A model generated the notes under the pieces. It was not told the origin of the DNA and searched no databases. It was given only the letters and a program-made list of their open reading frames with translations. The position numbers and the translations under genes were made by a program. A stretch of 64,000 nt of DNA from Pseudomonas sp. PICF141 (GTDB lineage: Bacteria; Pseudomonadota; Gammaproteobacteria; Pseudomonadales; Pseudomonadaceae), in assembly GCF_002286815.1 (NCBI RefSeq), contig NZ_MUNM01000034.1, positions 62,001 to 126,000 of the forward strand, in the 5' to 3' direction. Shown piece after piece: positions 1-9,599 of this stretch (the first letter of the stretch is position 1; the number at the start of each line of letters is the position of its first letter).

Positions 1-521
1 TAAACGCCATCGACCTTGGTTGCCTTGAGCACGACGTCAGCGTCGATTTCGATTGCACGCAAGCAGGCTGCCGAATCCGTGGTGAAAAACGGATTACCGG
101 TACCGGCGGCGAAAATCACCACTTCCTTGGCGTTCAGGTGACGCATGGCTTTGCGGCGATCGTAGTGATCGGTCACGCCAACCATGGAAATGGCCGACAT
201 CACGATGGCCGAGATATTGGCACGTTCCAGCGCATCGCGCATCGCCAGGGCGTTCATCACAGTGGCCAGCATGCCCATGTGGTCGCCAGTCACCCGATCC
301 ATGCCCGCCGCGCTGAGCGCCGCGCCGCGGAACAGGTTGCCGCCACCGATCACCAGACCGACCTGAACACCGATGCCGACCAGTTGGCCAACTTCCAGCG
401 CCATGCGATCCAGAACTTTCGGATCGATCCCGAACTCTTCCGAGCCCATCAGGGCCTCGCCGCTAAGCTTGAGTAGAATGCGTTTATAGCGAGCCTGATA
501 ACCACTGCCCTGCTGAGCCAT
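1..521 (-). CDS. pyrH: UMP kinase (partial, 3' end outside window)
   Basis: UMP kinase phosphorylates UMP to UDP, the first committed step towards UTP and CTP, in the cytosol. The visible N-terminal part reads [20 protein letters not shown] and continues with GEALMG and a [10 protein letters not shown] glycine motif, which are typical of the hexameric bacterial PyrH of the amino-acid kinase fold. About 173 codons are present; the C-terminus lies beyond the left edge. The start ATG is at 521-519, preceded by GCAGGAGAG as ribosome binding site. It follows tsf on the same strand, the usual rpsB-tsf-pyrH order, with a hairpin between tsf and pyrH. Confidence 0.95.
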   Translation of the reverse strand, partial: MAQQGSGYQARYKRILLKLSGEALMGSEEFGIDPKVLDRMALEVGQLVGIGVQVGLVIGGGNLFRGAALSAAGMDRVTGDHMGMLATVMNALAMRDALERANISAIVMSAISMVGVTDHYDRRKAMRHLNAKEVVIFAAGTGNPFFTTDSAACLRAIEIDADVVLKATKVDGV

Positions 522-670
522 TGCGAATCTCTCCTGCGGCGTATTTTAAAAAATTCTTTGCGGGCTGTTTGCAGCCTGCATCCACTCTAGCTTGACGCTA
601 TCACAGCGCCATCGGAACACGGCTTTGTAAGCCAGTTCCGACGAGAAGCCAAATAAATTGGCATCCCCAT

Positions 671-710
671 CTGAAAAGAGGCTGCGCGCGTGAGCGGGCA
701 GCCTCTTCAG
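671..710 (-). terminator. Hairpin between tsf and pyrH
   Basis: An inverted repeat pairs GAAAAGAGGCTGC with GCAGCCTCTTCAG around a short GC-rich loop, just after the tsf stop codon. There is no long T-run, so it may be a partial terminator or an mRNA-stabilising stem that tunes pyrH expression relative to tsf. Confidence 0.6.
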
Positions 711-730
711 GGCGACAGTTAAAAACCGTC

Positions 731-1594
731 TTATTGCTTGGCAGCAGCCAGTTGGGCAGCCACTTCTTCAGCGAAGTTGTCGACCGGCTTCTCGATGCCT
801 TCGCCTACTTTGAAGTAAGTGAAGGAAACGATTTCAGCACCGGCTTTCTTGGCCAGTTCGCCGACCTTGATTTCAGGGTTCTTGACGAACGCCTGCTCAA
901 CCAGGCTAGCTTCGGCCAGGAACTTGCTGATACGGCCTTTGACCATGTTTTCAACGATGTTTTCCGGCTTGCCGGCGATCTTGTCGGCGTTGAGAGTCAG
1001 GAACACGCCTTTCTCACGCTCAATCGCTTCGGCGGAAACTTCCGACGGCAGCAGGAATTCAGGGTTGGTCGCCGCTACGTGCATAGCGATGTCCTTGGCC
1101 AGCTCAACGGTGCCGCCCTTGAGAACAACCGCAACACCGATCTTGTTGCCGTGCAGGTAACCACCAACAACGTCACCTTCAACGCGCGCCAGACGACGGA
1201 TGTTGACGTTTTCGCCAACTTTGCCGACCAGTACCAGGCGATCGGCTTCTTGAGCTTCGATCAGCGGAGCGACGTCAGTCAGCTTGTCAGCGAACGCTTT
1301 TTCAACGCTTGCAGTAACAAATGCCTTGAAGTCGTCCTGCAGAGCCAGGAAGTCGGTCTGCGAGTTCACTTCCAGCAGAACGGCGGATTTGCCGTCTTCC
1401 TTCAGAGCGATAGCACCTTCAGCTGCGACGTTGCCAGCTTTCTTGGCAGCCTTGATGGCGCCCGAAGCACGCATGTCATCAATGGCTTTTTCGATGTCGC
1501 CGCCAGCCTTGGTCAAGGCCTTTTTGCAGTCCATCATGCCTTCGCCGGTACGCTCGCGCAGTTCTTTGACCAACGCTGCAGTAATCTCTGCCAT
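731..1594 (-). CDS. tsf: Elongation factor Ts
   Basis: EF-Ts is the nucleotide exchange factor that recycles EF-Tu-GDP to EF-Tu-GTP during translation. The protein starts MAEITAALVKELRERTGEGM and continues with MDCKKAL, the conserved N-terminal UBA-like module that contacts EF-Tu. The core carries the family motif around QTDFLALQDDF. I chose the ATG at 1594 (287 aa, the usual Pseudomonas length), not an upstream in-frame codon, because AGAGGAA sits at the right distance before it. It lies downstream of rpsB, separated by about 190 bp that contain a strong hairpin. Confidence 0.97.
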   Translation of the reverse strand: MAEITAALVKELRERTGEGMMDCKKALTKAGGDIEKAIDDMRASGAIKAAKKAGNVAAEGAIALKEDGKSAVLLEVNSQTDFLALQDDFKAFVTASVEKAFADKLTDVAPLIEAQEADRLVLVGKVGENVNIRRLARVEGDVVGGYLHGNKIGVAVVLKGGTVELAKDIAMHVAATNPEFLLPSEVSAEAIEREKGVFLTLNADKIAGKPENIVENMVKGRISKFLAEASLVEQAFVKNPEIKVGELAKKAGAEIVSFTYFKVGEGIEKPVDNFAEEVAAQLAAAKQ

Positions 1595-1731
1595 TTTCAA
1601 ATTCCTCTTGGATAGGTTTTCAACCATTCCACCCGATCGAACGGGCGTTCAATTCTTCCCGAACCACCTTTGTTAGCCGCTGCACGTTACAGATGCTGTA
1701 GCTGCGCTGCTCACAAATGGTTTTCGAGGTG

Positions 1732-1760
1732 GCAAAAAGGGGGCCAAGCCCCCTTTTTGC
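1732..1760 (-). terminator. Terminator/attenuator between rpsB and tsf
   Basis: GCAAAAAGGGGG and CCCCCTTTTTGC form a perfect 12-bp stem with a 5-nt loop right after the rpsB stop codon. A stem rich in G and ending in T residues, placed between two genes of one operon, fits the partial terminator known between rpsB and tsf in enterobacteria. It would make S2 mRNA more abundant than tsf mRNA. Confidence 0.8.
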
Positions 1761-1786
1761 TTACTGAGTCAACGCCAGGGCGTCAA

Positions 1787-2524
1787 TTACTCAGCTGCAG
1801 CTGCCGGAGCTTCTTCAACGAACTGCTCGGTACCGCCAGCAACGTGGTTGCGACCACGGATTACAGCGTCAGCCATCGAACCCATGTACAGCTGGATAGC
1901 GCGGATTGCGTCATCGTTGCCTGGGATGATGTAGTCAACGCCTTCCGGGCTGCTGTTGGTATCGACTACGCCGATAACCGGGATGCCCAGCTTGTTGGCT
2001 TCGGTGATCGCGATGCGCTCGTGATCAACGTCGATAACGAACAGAGCGTCTGGCAGACCGCCCATGTCCTTGATACCACCCAGGGAACGATCCAGCTTCT
2101 CAAGATCGCGAGTGCGCATCAGCGCTTCTTTCTTGGTCAGCTTGGCGAAAGTACCGTCTTCAGCTTGTACTTCAAGGTCACGCAGACGCTTGATGGAAGC
2201 ACGGATGGTTTTGAAGTTGGTCAGCATGCCGCCCAACCAGCGGTGATCGACGTACGGCGAACCGCAACGTGCTGCTTCTTCAGCAACGATCTTGCCAGCG
2301 GAACGCTTGGTGCCAACGAACAGGATCTTGTTTTTGCCCTGGGCCAGACGCTCTACGAAAGTCAGAGCTTCGTTGAACATTGGCAGGGTTTTTTCAAGGT
2401 TGATAATGTGGATCTTGTTACGCGCGCCGAAAATGTACTTGCCCATTTTCGGGTTCCAGTAACGGGTCTGGTGACCGAAGTGCACACCGGCCTTCAGCAT
2501 ATCGCGCATGTTGACTTGGGACAT
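1787..2524 (-). CDS. rpsB: 30S ribosomal protein S2
   Basis: S2 is a structural protein of the small ribosomal subunit, bound late and bridging to S1. The sequence [20 protein letters not shown] followed by [12 protein letters not shown] is diagnostic, as is the internal [11 protein letters not shown]. Length is 245 aa, normal for the family. The start at 2524 has AAGGAAC upstream. It is the first gene of the rpsB-tsf-pyrH unit and is divergent from map across a 373-bp leader. In gammaproteobacteria S2 represses its own mRNA through a structured leader; the long leader here allows that, but I have not modelled it. Confidence 0.98.
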   Translation of the reverse strand: MSQVNMRDMLKAGVHFGHQTRYWNPKMGKYIFGARNKIHIINLEKTLPMFNEALTFVERLAQGKNKILFVGTKRSAGKIVAEEAARCGSPYVDHRWLGGMLTNFKTIRASIKRLRDLEVQAEDGTFAKLTKKEALMRTRDLEKLDRSLGGIKDMGGLPDALFVIDVDHERIAITEANKLGIPVIGVVDTNSSPEGVDYIIPGNDDAIRAIQLYMGSMADAVIRGRNHVAGGTEQFVEEAPAAAAE

Positions 2525-2661
2525 GATAGTTCCTTAATAAGTCGGGTTTGGCCTCCACGTATCCCAATGACCAACCAGCAGCATCAGCTGAAGGCACCCA
2601 GGTCATCGTGTCGACACGTGTGTGGATTTAAGCTTTTCAGGGCATCCCCGGAAAGCGGCGC

Positions 2662-2669
2662 ATTTTATA
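2662..2669 (-). promoter_or_regulatory. Putative -10 box of the rpsB promoter
   Basis: On the minus strand TATAAAAT is followed at once by a GC-rich discriminator (GCGCCGC). That combination is typical of growth-rate and ppGpp-controlled ribosomal promoters. The -35 is poor (TTCCGT at 17 nt), so the call rests on the -10 and its context. It lies about 140 bp upstream of the rpsB start and would give a long leader. The rest of the 2525-2897 spacer holds the leader and the map promoter region; I see no gene in it. Confidence 0.4.
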
Positions 2670-2897
2670 TCACAAGGCAGAAAAAAACGGAACCCGGATT
2701 CCAAAAACCAGAGGAATGCTTTTGGCCCCTGCCTTGGAATCTCCCCAGAATGCGCCATCCTGTAGAGAGAAGCGATGCACAGAGGCTCAGATTTGCACTG
2801 ATCGTCTGGTAGAATCGCGTTTTTCAGGGCTGCGAAGATCACTCGCGCAATGCCCATTTCGTTTTAGAAGGCGCCATTGAGCGCAGAGAGAGCCTGT

Positions 2898-3680
2898 ATG
2901 ACCGTCACCCTCAAAACCCCAGAGGACATCGCAAAAATGCGGATCGCCGGCAAATTGGCCGCCGATGTGCTGGAAATGATTGCCGATTATGTCAAGCCGG
3001 GTGTCACCACCGAAGAACTGGACCGCATCTGCCACGACTATATCGTCAATGAGCAGAAAGCCATTCCTGCCCCGCTCAACTACAAGGGCTTCCCGAAGTC
3101 AATCTGCACCTCGATCAACCATGTGGTCTGCCATGGCATCCCGAACGAGAAACCGTTGAAGGATGGCGACACGCTGAACATCGACGTCACTGTGATCAAG
3201 GACGGTTACCACGGCGACACCAGCCGCATGTTCCACGTCGGTACCGTGCCGGTCTGGGCCGAGCGCCTGTCCCAAGTGACTCAGGAATGCATGTACAAGG
3301 CCATCGAACTGGTCAAACCGGGCTGCCGCCTGGGCGATATCGGTGAAGTGATCCAGAAGCACGCCGAAAAGAATGGTTTCTCGGTGGTTCGCGAGTTCTG
3401 CGGCCATGGTATCGGCAAGGTGTTCCACGAAGAACCACAAATCCTGCACTACGGCCGCGCCGGCACCGGCATGGAACTGAAGGCCGGCATGACCTTCACC
3501 ATCGAGCCGATGATCAACCAGGGCAAGGCCGACACCAAAGTGTTGGGCGACGGCTGGACCGCTATCACCAAGGATCGCAAGCTGTCGGCGCAGTGGGAAC
3601 ACACTTTGCTGGTGACCGAAACCGGTTACGAGATCTTCACCCTGCGCAGCGACGATACCATCGCGCGCGTTTCGGCCTGA
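2898..3680 (+). CDS. map: Type I methionine aminopeptidase
   Basis: This enzyme removes the initiator methionine from nascent proteins at the ribosome, using two metal ions. It begins MTVTLKTPEDIAKMRIAGKL, and the metal-binding segments of the pita-bread fold are visible: DVTVIKDGYHGDTSRMF, GHGIGKVFHEEP and TIEPM. At 260 aa it has the normal length. A TTG codon lies 21 nt upstream in frame, but the ATG at 2898 has a purine-rich GCAGAGAGAG before it and matches the family N-terminus. It is divergent from rpsB and followed by glnD after 45 bp. Confidence 0.96.
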   Translation: MTVTLKTPEDIAKMRIAGKLAADVLEMIADYVKPGVTTEELDRICHDYIVNEQKAIPAPLNYKGFPKSICTSINHVVCHGIPNEKPLKDGDTLNIDVTVIKDGYHGDTSRMFHVGTVPVWAERLSQVTQECMYKAIELVKPGCRLGDIGEVIQKHAEKNGFSVVREFCGHGIGKVFHEEPQILHYGRAGTGMELKAGMTFTIEPMINQGKADTKVLGDGWTAITKDRKLSAQWEHTLLVTETGYEIFTLRSDDTIARVSA

Positions 3681-3725
3681 TCCCGCCCGCTCCGCTCCCA
3701 GCCTTATAGAAAGGAAAGCCAATCG

Positions 3726-6428
3726 ATGCCGCAGGTGGACCCCGAACTCTTCGACCGTGGCCAGTTCCAGGCTGAACTGGCCCTGAAGGCAAGCCCCATT
3801 GCTGCTTTCAAGAAGGCGATCCGTCAGGCCCGCGAGGTGCTCGACGAGCGGTTCCGCAGTGGCCGTGACATTCGTCGGTTGATCGAGGATCGCGCCTGGT
3901 TTGTCGACAACATCCTGCAACAAGCCTGGGAACAGTTTAACTGGAGCGAAGACGCCGATATCGCCCTGGTGGCAGTCGGCGGCTACGGTCGCGGCGAGTT
4001 GCACCCCTATTCCGACATCGATCTGCTGATCTTGCTGGACAGCGCCGACCACGAAATTTTTCGGGATTCCATCGAACGCTTTCTGACGTTGCTATGGGAC
4101 ATTGGCCTGGAAGTCGGCCAGAGCGTTCGTTCGGTGGAGGAATGCGCCGTCGAGGCCCGTGCCGACCTGACGGTCGTCACCAACCTGATGGAAAGCCGCA
4201 CCATTTGCGGCCCCGAACGCCTGCGCCAGCGCATGCTGGACGTCACCAGCACCGAGCACATGTGGCCCAGCAAGGAGTTCTTCCTGGCCAAGCGCGCCGA
4301 GCAGAAAGCCCGCCACCACAAGTACAACGACACCGAATACAACCTGGAACCCAACGTCAAAGGCTCGCCAGGCGGACTGCGGGATATTCAGACGATTCTC
4401 TGGGTCGCCCGGCGTCAATACGGCACCCTGAACCTGCGGGCCCTGGCGGGCGAAGGCTTCCTGGTGGAGAGCGAAAACGCCCTGCTGGCCTCCTCCCAGG
4501 AGTTTTTGTGGAAGGTACGGTACGCGCTGCACATGCTCGCCGGCCGTTCCGAAGACCGCCTGCTATTCGACCACCAGCGCTCCATCGCCGGGCTATTGGG
4601 GTTCGAAGGCAACGACGCCAAGCAAGCCATCGAAAACTTCATGCAGCAGTATTACCGGGTGGTCATGAGCATTGCCCAGCTCAGCGACTTGATCATCCAG
4701 CACTTTGAAGAAGTGATCCTGGCCCCCGAAGACGAAGCACCACCGCAGCCGATCAACTCGCGGTTCCAGCTGCATGACGGCTATATCGAGGCGCGTAGCG
4801 ACAACGTGTTCCGCCGTACGCCATTCGCCATGCTCGAGATCTTTGTGCTGATGGCCCAGCAACCGGAAATCAAAGGTGTACGTGCCGACACCATCCGCCT
4901 GCTGCGCGAGAATCGTCATCTGATCGATGACGACTTCCGCAACGATATTCGCAATACCAGCCTGTTCATCGAGCTGTTCAAATGCAAGATCGGCATCCAC
5001 CGCAATCTGCGGCGGATGAACCGTTACGGCATCCTCGGGCGCTATCTGCCGGAGTTCGGCTTCATTGTCGGGCAGATGCAGCATGACCTGTTTCACATTT
5101 ATACGGTCGATGCGCACACCCTGAACCTGATCAAGCACTTGCGTAAGTTGCAGTACACCCAGGTGTCGGAAAAATTCCCGTTGGCCAGCAAACTCATGGC
5201 CAAACTGCCCAAACCCGAACTGATTTACCTGGCCGGTCTTTATCACGACATCGGCAAGGGCCGGCATGGTGATCATTCGGAAATCGGCGCGGTGGATGCC
5301 GAAGCTTTTTGCCAGCGCCACCAGTTGCCGATCTGGGACAGCCGCCTGATCGTTTGGCTGGTGCAGAACCATCTGATGATGTCGACCACGGCCCAGCGCA
5401 AGGACCTGTCCGACCCGCACGTGATCCACGATTTCGCGCAAACCGTCGGCGATGAAACCCGTCTCGATTATCTGTATGTGTTGACCGTTGCCGACATCAA
5501 CGCCACCAACCCGACGCTGTGGAACTCCTGGCGCGCAAGCCTGTTGCGCCAGCTCTACACCGAGACCAAGCGCGCCTTGCGTCGTGGCCTGGAAAACCCG
5601 GTGGATCGCGAAGAGCAGATCCGCCAGACCCAGAGCGCGGCGCTGGACATTCTCGTACGCGGCGGCAACGATCCGGACGATGTCGAACAGCTCTGGGCGC
5701 AATTGGGCGATGACTATTTCCTGCGGCATACCGCCGGCGATGTGGCCTGGCACACTGACGCGATTCTGCAGCAGCCGGCCGACGGCGGCCCGCTGGTGCT
5801 GATCAAGGAAACCACCCAGCGCGAGTTCGAGGGCGGCACGCAGATTTTCATCTATGCACCGGACCAGCACGACTTCTTCGCCGTGACCGTAGCGGCGATG
5901 GACCAGCTCAACCTGAACATTCACGACGCCCGGGTCATCACCTCCAGCAGCCAGTTCACCCTCGACACCTATATCGTGCTCGACACCGATGGCGACTCGA
6001 TTGGCGATAATCCGGCGCGGGTCAAGCAGATCCGCGAAGGCCTGACCGAAGCCCTGCGCAACCCGGACAACTACCCGACCATCATCCAGCGTCGGGTACC
6101 GCGCCAGCTCAAGCATTTCGCGTTTGCGCCACAGGTGACGATCCACAACGATGCCCAGCGCCCGGTGACTGTGCTGGAGCTCAGCGCGCCCGACCGTCCT
6201 GGGTTACTGGCGCGGATCGGCACGATTTTCCTCGAATTCGACCTGTCGCTGCAGAACGCCAAGATCGCCACCCTGGGCGAGCGCGTGGAAGACGTGTTTT
6301 TCATTACCGACGCAAACAATCAGCCGCTGTCCGACCCGTTGCTGTGCAGCCGTTTGCAGGATGCCATCGTCAAACAGCTGAGCGTCAGCCAGGAACCCGA
6401 TATCAAACTGTCGCGCATCAGTATCTGA
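3726..6428 (+). CDS. glnD: Bifunctional uridylyltransferase/UMP-removing enzyme (PII)
   Basis: GlnD senses glutamine and adds or removes UMP on PII proteins (GlnB/GlnK), which sets glutamine synthetase activity and NtrBC signalling. The 900-aa protein shows all domains in order: the nucleotidyltransferase motif [15 protein letters not shown] at about residues 85-99, a middle GlnD-specific region, the HD phosphohydrolase motif [15 protein letters not shown] near residue 508, and two C-terminal ACT domains (about 705-785 and 815-890). RBS GAAAGG precedes the ATG. The map-glnD-dapC order is standard in Pseudomonas. No defect is seen. Confidence 0.97.
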   Translation: MPQVDPELFDRGQFQAELALKASPIAAFKKAIRQAREVLDERFRSGRDIRRLIEDRAWFVDNILQQAWEQFNWSEDADIALVAVGGYGRGELHPYSDIDLLILLDSADHEIFRDSIERFLTLLWDIGLEVGQSVRSVEECAVEARADLTVVTNLMESRTICGPERLRQRMLDVTSTEHMWPSKEFFLAKRAEQKARHHKYNDTEYNLEPNVKGSPGGLRDIQTILWVARRQYGTLNLRALAGEGFLVESENALLASSQEFLWKVRYALHMLAGRSEDRLLFDHQRSIAGLLGFEGNDAKQAIENFMQQYYRVVMSIAQLSDLIIQHFEEVILAPEDEAPPQPINSRFQLHDGYIEARSDNVFRRTPFAMLEIFVLMAQQPEIKGVRADTIRLLRENRHLIDDDFRNDIRNTSLFIELFKCKIGIHRNLRRMNRYGILGRYLPEFGFIVGQMQHDLFHIYTVDAHTLNLIKHLRKLQYTQVSEKFPLASKLMAKLPKPELIYLAGLYHDIGKGRHGDHSEIGAVDAEAFCQRHQLPIWDSRLIVWLVQNHLMMSTTAQRKDLSDPHVIHDFAQTVGDETRLDYLYVLTVADINATNPTLWNSWRASLLRQLYTETKRALRRGLENPVDREEQIRQTQSAALDILVRGGNDPDDVEQLWAQLGDDYFLRHTAGDVAWHTDAILQQPADGGPLVLIKETTQREFEGGTQIFIYAPDQHDFFAVTVAAMDQLNLNIHDARVITSSSQFTLDTYIVLDTDGDSIGDNPARVKQIREGLTEALRNPDNYPTIIQRRVPRQLKHFAFAPQVTIHNDAQRPVTVLELSAPDRPGLLARIGTIFLEFDLSLQNAKIATLGERVEDVFFITDANNQPLSDPLLCSRLQDAIVKQLSVSQEPDIKLSRISI

Positions 6429-6462
6429 ACCAACAATTTTCCCCTGTGGGAATGGACTTCCT

Positions 6463-6526
6463 GTGGATGGGGGGGGGGTTGTTGTGGTGAGGGGGCTGCC
6501 TCCTCACCACAACCCCCCCCCATCCA
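6463..6526. terminator. Long G10/C9 hairpin between glnD and dapC
   Basis: GTGGAT + ten G + TTGTTGTGGTGAGG (6463-6492) faces CCTCACCACAA + nine C + ATCCAC (6502-6526). The arms pair over about 26 bp with one 3-nt insertion and one extra G. The hairpin sits 34 nt after the glnD stop and ends 31 nt before the dapC ATG. There is no T-run, so it is an imperfect intrinsic terminator; attenuation, mRNA protection or a remnant palindromic element are alternatives. Confidence 0.6.
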
Positions 6527-6557
6527 CACTGGCCCACCCACATTGAACGAGGCCCCC

Positions 6558-7757
6558 ATGAATAACGCTCTGAACCAGTTGCAGCCCTACCCGTTCGAAA
6601 AGCTCCGCGCCCTGCTCGGCAGCGTTACGCCCAACCCGCAAAAGCGCGCCATCGCACTGTCCATCGGCGAACCGAAACACCGTTCGCCAAGCTTTGTCGC
6701 TGAAGCGTTGGCAAGCAATCTGGATCAGATGGCCGTGTACCCGACCACCCTCGGCATTCCTGCCCTGCGTGAAGCCATTGCCGCCTGGTGCGAACGTCGC
6801 TTCAGCGTCCCGAACGGCTGGCTCGACCCGGCGCGCAATGTGCTGCCGGTCAACGGCACGCGCGAAGCGTTGTTCGCGTTCACCCAGACCGTGGTCAACC
6901 GTGGTGACGACGCGTTGGTGGTCAGCCCGAACCCGTTCTATCAAATCTACGAAGGCGCGGCATTTCTCGCCGGTGCCAAGCCGCATTACCTGCCGTGCCT
7001 GGATGAAAACGGCTTCAACCCGGATTTCGACGCCGTTTCACCAGACATCTGGAAACGCTGCCAGATTCTGTTCCTGTGCTCGCCCGGCAACCCGACCGGC
7101 GCGCTGATTCCGGTCGACACGCTGAAGAAGCTGATCGCCCTGGCGGACGAATACGATTTCGTGATCGCCGCAGACGAATGCTACAGCGAACTGTATTTCG
7201 ACGAGCAAACCCCACCGGCCGGCCTGCTCAGCGCATGCGTGGAGCTGGGACGCAAGGACTTCAAGCGTTGCGTGGTATTTCACAGCCTGTCCAAGCGCTC
7301 CAACTTGCCTGGCCTGCGTTCTGGCTTCGTGGCCGGTGATGCGGACATTCTCAAAGGCTTCCTGCTGTACCGCACTTACCACGGCTGTGCGATGCCGGTT
7401 CAAACACAGTTGGCCAGCGTTGCCGCATGGAATGACGAAGTGCACGTGCGCGCCAACCGTGCGCTATACCGCGAGAAATATGATGCTGTGCTGGAAATTC
7501 TCGGCCCGGTGATGGACGTGCAGCGCCCGGACGGCGGTTTCTACCTCTGGCCGAACGTCGCTGGCGATGACGCAGCATTCTGCCGTGACCTGTTCGAACA
7601 GGAACACGTGACCGTGGTACCGGGCTCCTACTTGTCGCGGGACGTCGATGGCGTCAACCCGGGCGCTGGACGTGTGCGCATGGCGTTGGTCGCACCGCTG
7701 GCCGAATGCGTAGAAGCGGCAACGAGAATTCGCGAGTTCATTATCCGCAACAAATAA
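6558..7757 (+). CDS. dapC: Succinyldiaminopimelate transaminase
   Basis: DapC transaminates N-succinyl-2-amino-6-ketopimelate to N-succinyl-LL-2,6-diaminopimelate with glutamate and PLP, in the lysine/peptidoglycan pathway. The 399-aa fold-type I aminotransferase starts MNNALNQLQPYPFEKLRALL and has the PLP-binding SLSKRSNLPGLRSG lysine motif plus the NPTGA motif. I use the ATG at 6558; an in-frame TTG 15 nt upstream lacks support and CGAGG lies before the ATG. dapD and dapE, which act before and after this step, lie 3 and 10 kb downstream. Confidence 0.93.
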   Translation: MNNALNQLQPYPFEKLRALLGSVTPNPQKRAIALSIGEPKHRSPSFVAEALASNLDQMAVYPTTLGIPALREAIAAWCERRFSVPNGWLDPARNVLPVNGTREALFAFTQTVVNRGDDALVVSPNPFYQIYEGAAFLAGAKPHYLPCLDENGFNPDFDAVSPDIWKRCQILFLCSPGNPTGALIPVDTLKKLIALADEYDFVIAADECYSELYFDEQTPPAGLLSACVELGRKDFKRCVVFHSLSKRSNLPGLRSGFVAGDADILKGFLLYRTYHGCAMPVQTQLASVAAWNDEVHVRANRALYREKYDAVLEILGPVMDVQRPDGGFYLWPNVAGDDAAFCRDLFEQEHVTVVPGSYLSRDVDGVNPGAGRVRMALVAPLAECVEAATRIREFIIRNK

Positions 7758-7924
7758 AATATACCTGCCTGCACTGTGCAACGCAGTGCGGGCCCGCTTA
7801 TTAGCAAGTTACATTTCGTCCACAATTAAATTTCACTACCTTGCAGAGTTCAACTTACTCTCAGCCAGCACATAACGGTGCGCACTAATAAACCTTTACA
7901 TTCACTTCATGGAAGAAGTAATCA

Positions 7925-8656
7925 ATGAGCTGCCTTGAAAACTGTTCTCTTATCCAATGGCCTGATGACCAGCAATCCTACACTGCTGCAGTCAACGAAA
8001 ACCCCGCAAACGCAAATTCGTCCAGCCGTACCCGTCGCAAGCGTTCTCTGATCAATTACTCAAAGCTGTGGGCTAACGGGCGAACACTCAAAATCGCCTT
8101 TATCGATGGCCCCGATGATGAACACAAACAGAAAATCATCGACGCCGCCAGTCAATGGCTGCCCTATATCAATCTGCACTTCGAATTTGTCGACGGGCTT
8201 GAAGGTGATATCCGGATCGCGACAAAAAACAACGTCAACAGCTCAATGCTTGGCACCGATGCGCTGTTAATTCATCCCGATTGGCAAACCATGGATCTGG
8301 GTGTCAAACCTGAAGATGCAGACTTCGACGTGATTGTGATTCATGAGTTTGGACATGCCTTGGGCGCCATGCATGAACACCAACACCCTGAAGCCAATAT
8401 CCCTTGGGATAAACCGAAAGTGTATGCGTTCTATCAGAATCGAGCATTCAATCCGCTGACCAAAGAACAAGTCGATATGAACCTGTTTCAGCCCTTCGAT
8501 ACGATCGAAGCGATTTATACGCCATACGACAGAAAGTCGATCATGCATCATCCAGTGGCGAACAGCCTCACATTGGGCGATTGGGAAATCCCAATCAATC
8601 GCAAGATCAGTAAAAAAGACAAGCAACAGATGAAACTGCTCTATCCCAAGCGCTAA
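7925..8656 (+). CDS. Astacin-like (M12A) zinc metallopeptidase, copy 1
   Basis: This is a probable zinc endopeptidase of the metzincin/astacin type. H140-E-F-G-H144-x5-H150 gives the HExxHxxGxxH zinc site, followed by EHQHP, and SIMHHP at 205-210 is the Met-turn (M207). Before the catalytic domain, RTRRKR (35-40) precedes SLINYSKLWANGRTLKIAF, which resembles the mature N-terminus of astacins. This suggests a roughly 40-residue propeptide cut after KR. No signal peptide or membrane segment is visible, so any export route is unknown. The gene is lower in GC than its neighbours, sits between dapC and the ArsC-like gene, and has a paralogue 102 bp downstream. Start supported by GGAAGAAG. The biological role is unknown. 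Confidence 0.8.
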   Translation: MSCLENCSLIQWPDDQQSYTAAVNENPANANSSSRTRRKRSLINYSKLWANGRTLKIAFIDGPDDEHKQKIIDAASQWLPYINLHFEFVDGLEGDIRIATKNNVNSSMLGTDALLIHPDWQTMDLGVKPEDADFDVIVIHEFGHALGAMHEHQHPEANIPWDKPKVYAFYQNRAFNPLTKEQVDMNLFQPFDTIEAIYTPYDRKSIMHHPVANSLTLGDWEIPINRKISKKDKQQMKLLYPKR

Positions 8657-8758
8657 ACCTTATTCGTTGTAACAACCCTGACAGCGGCATCGTCATTCAA
8701 GTTGAATCGACGAGCACTGTCGTTGCCAAACAATTGAAAAACACATTTAAGCAAACCA

Positions 8759-9487
8759 ATGATGACTATTTATACTCCATGTAAAATGATCCGCCCAATT
8801 GATGAACTCGCCTCTTATGACGCAGCCATCCTGGAAAACCCCAACAACGCCCAACGTTCTTCCACAGGCCGACGTTCCAAACGTGCCATTGGCACCTGGA
8901 GCAAATTCTGGGGTAATGGCCGCACGTTAAGAATCGCGTTCGTGGATTCGCCAACTCCAACGAAAAGGCTTGCCATCGAAAGTTTGATCAAGCAATGGCT
9001 ACCTTCCGTGAATTTGCAGTTCGAATTCATTGACCAAGGCGAAAGCGAGATCAGGATTTCAACATCCAGCGCAACAAACAATTCCGCAGTAGGGACTGAT
9101 GCGTTGTTATATGAACAACATCAACCGACGCTGAATTTGAATATTGAAATGGACCACCCGGAATTCGAAGCAACCGTACTGCATGAGTTCGGTCATGCGT
9201 TGGGTCTGCTGCACGAGCAACAGCATCCAAAAGCCAACATTCCCTGGGACAAACCCAAGGTTTACGAATTTTATAACACCCACTATGGGTGGACCGAGGA
9301 AGACACGGACCTTAACGTCCTGACGCCGCTTGGTGGCAGCGACCATCTTTGGGGCCGTTATGACAAGGATTCGATCATGCACTACCCAATCCCGAACGAG
9401 CTGACGACAGAGGATTGGGAAGTGGGCATCAACACCAGAATCAGCATGCTGGACAGGCGAGTCATGCGCAAAGCCTACCCAAAATAA
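8759..9487 (+). CDS. Astacin-like (M12A) zinc metallopeptidase, copy 2
   Basis: This is a paralogue of the preceding gene with the same length (242 aa) and layout. The zinc site is H142-E-F-G-H146-x5-H152 followed by EQQHP, the Met-turn SIMHYP is the classical astacin form, and a basic GRRSKR (about 37-42) precedes AIGTWSKFWGNGRTLRIAF. The leader region shares SYDAAILENPNNA with SYTAAVNENPANA of copy 1 and an aligned cysteine (C8 here, C7 there). No secretion signal is seen. The start is one of two adjacent ATGs (8759 or 8762) with almost no Shine-Dalgarno sequence. Translation may be weak or coupled to copy 1. The substrate is unknown. Confidence 0.8.
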   Translation: MMTIYTPCKMIRPIDELASYDAAILENPNNAQRSSTGRRSKRAIGTWSKFWGNGRTLRIAFVDSPTPTKRLAIESLIKQWLPSVNLQFEFIDQGESEIRISTSSATNNSAVGTDALLYEQHQPTLNLNIEMDHPEFEATVLHEFGHALGLLHEQQHPKANIPWDKPKVYEFYNTHYGWTEEDTDLNVLTPLGGSDHLWGRYDKDSIMHYPIPNELTTEDWEVGINTRISMLDRRVMRKAYPK

Positions 9488-9599
9488 TGACCGAACGACG
9501 CTGACTCCGGCGAACGCACAGGCTGAACACTGCCTGGTGCCGTCGCCATTCACCCGAAAGGCCTCATTCAAATCCTGTTTTCGCAAGCCGTCATCACCC

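Noticed and set aside
4593..6146. 517-codon open frame antisense to glnD
   Set aside because: It lies wholly within glnD, whose domains are intact; high-GC genes commonly leave open antisense frames. No ribosome site or family match.
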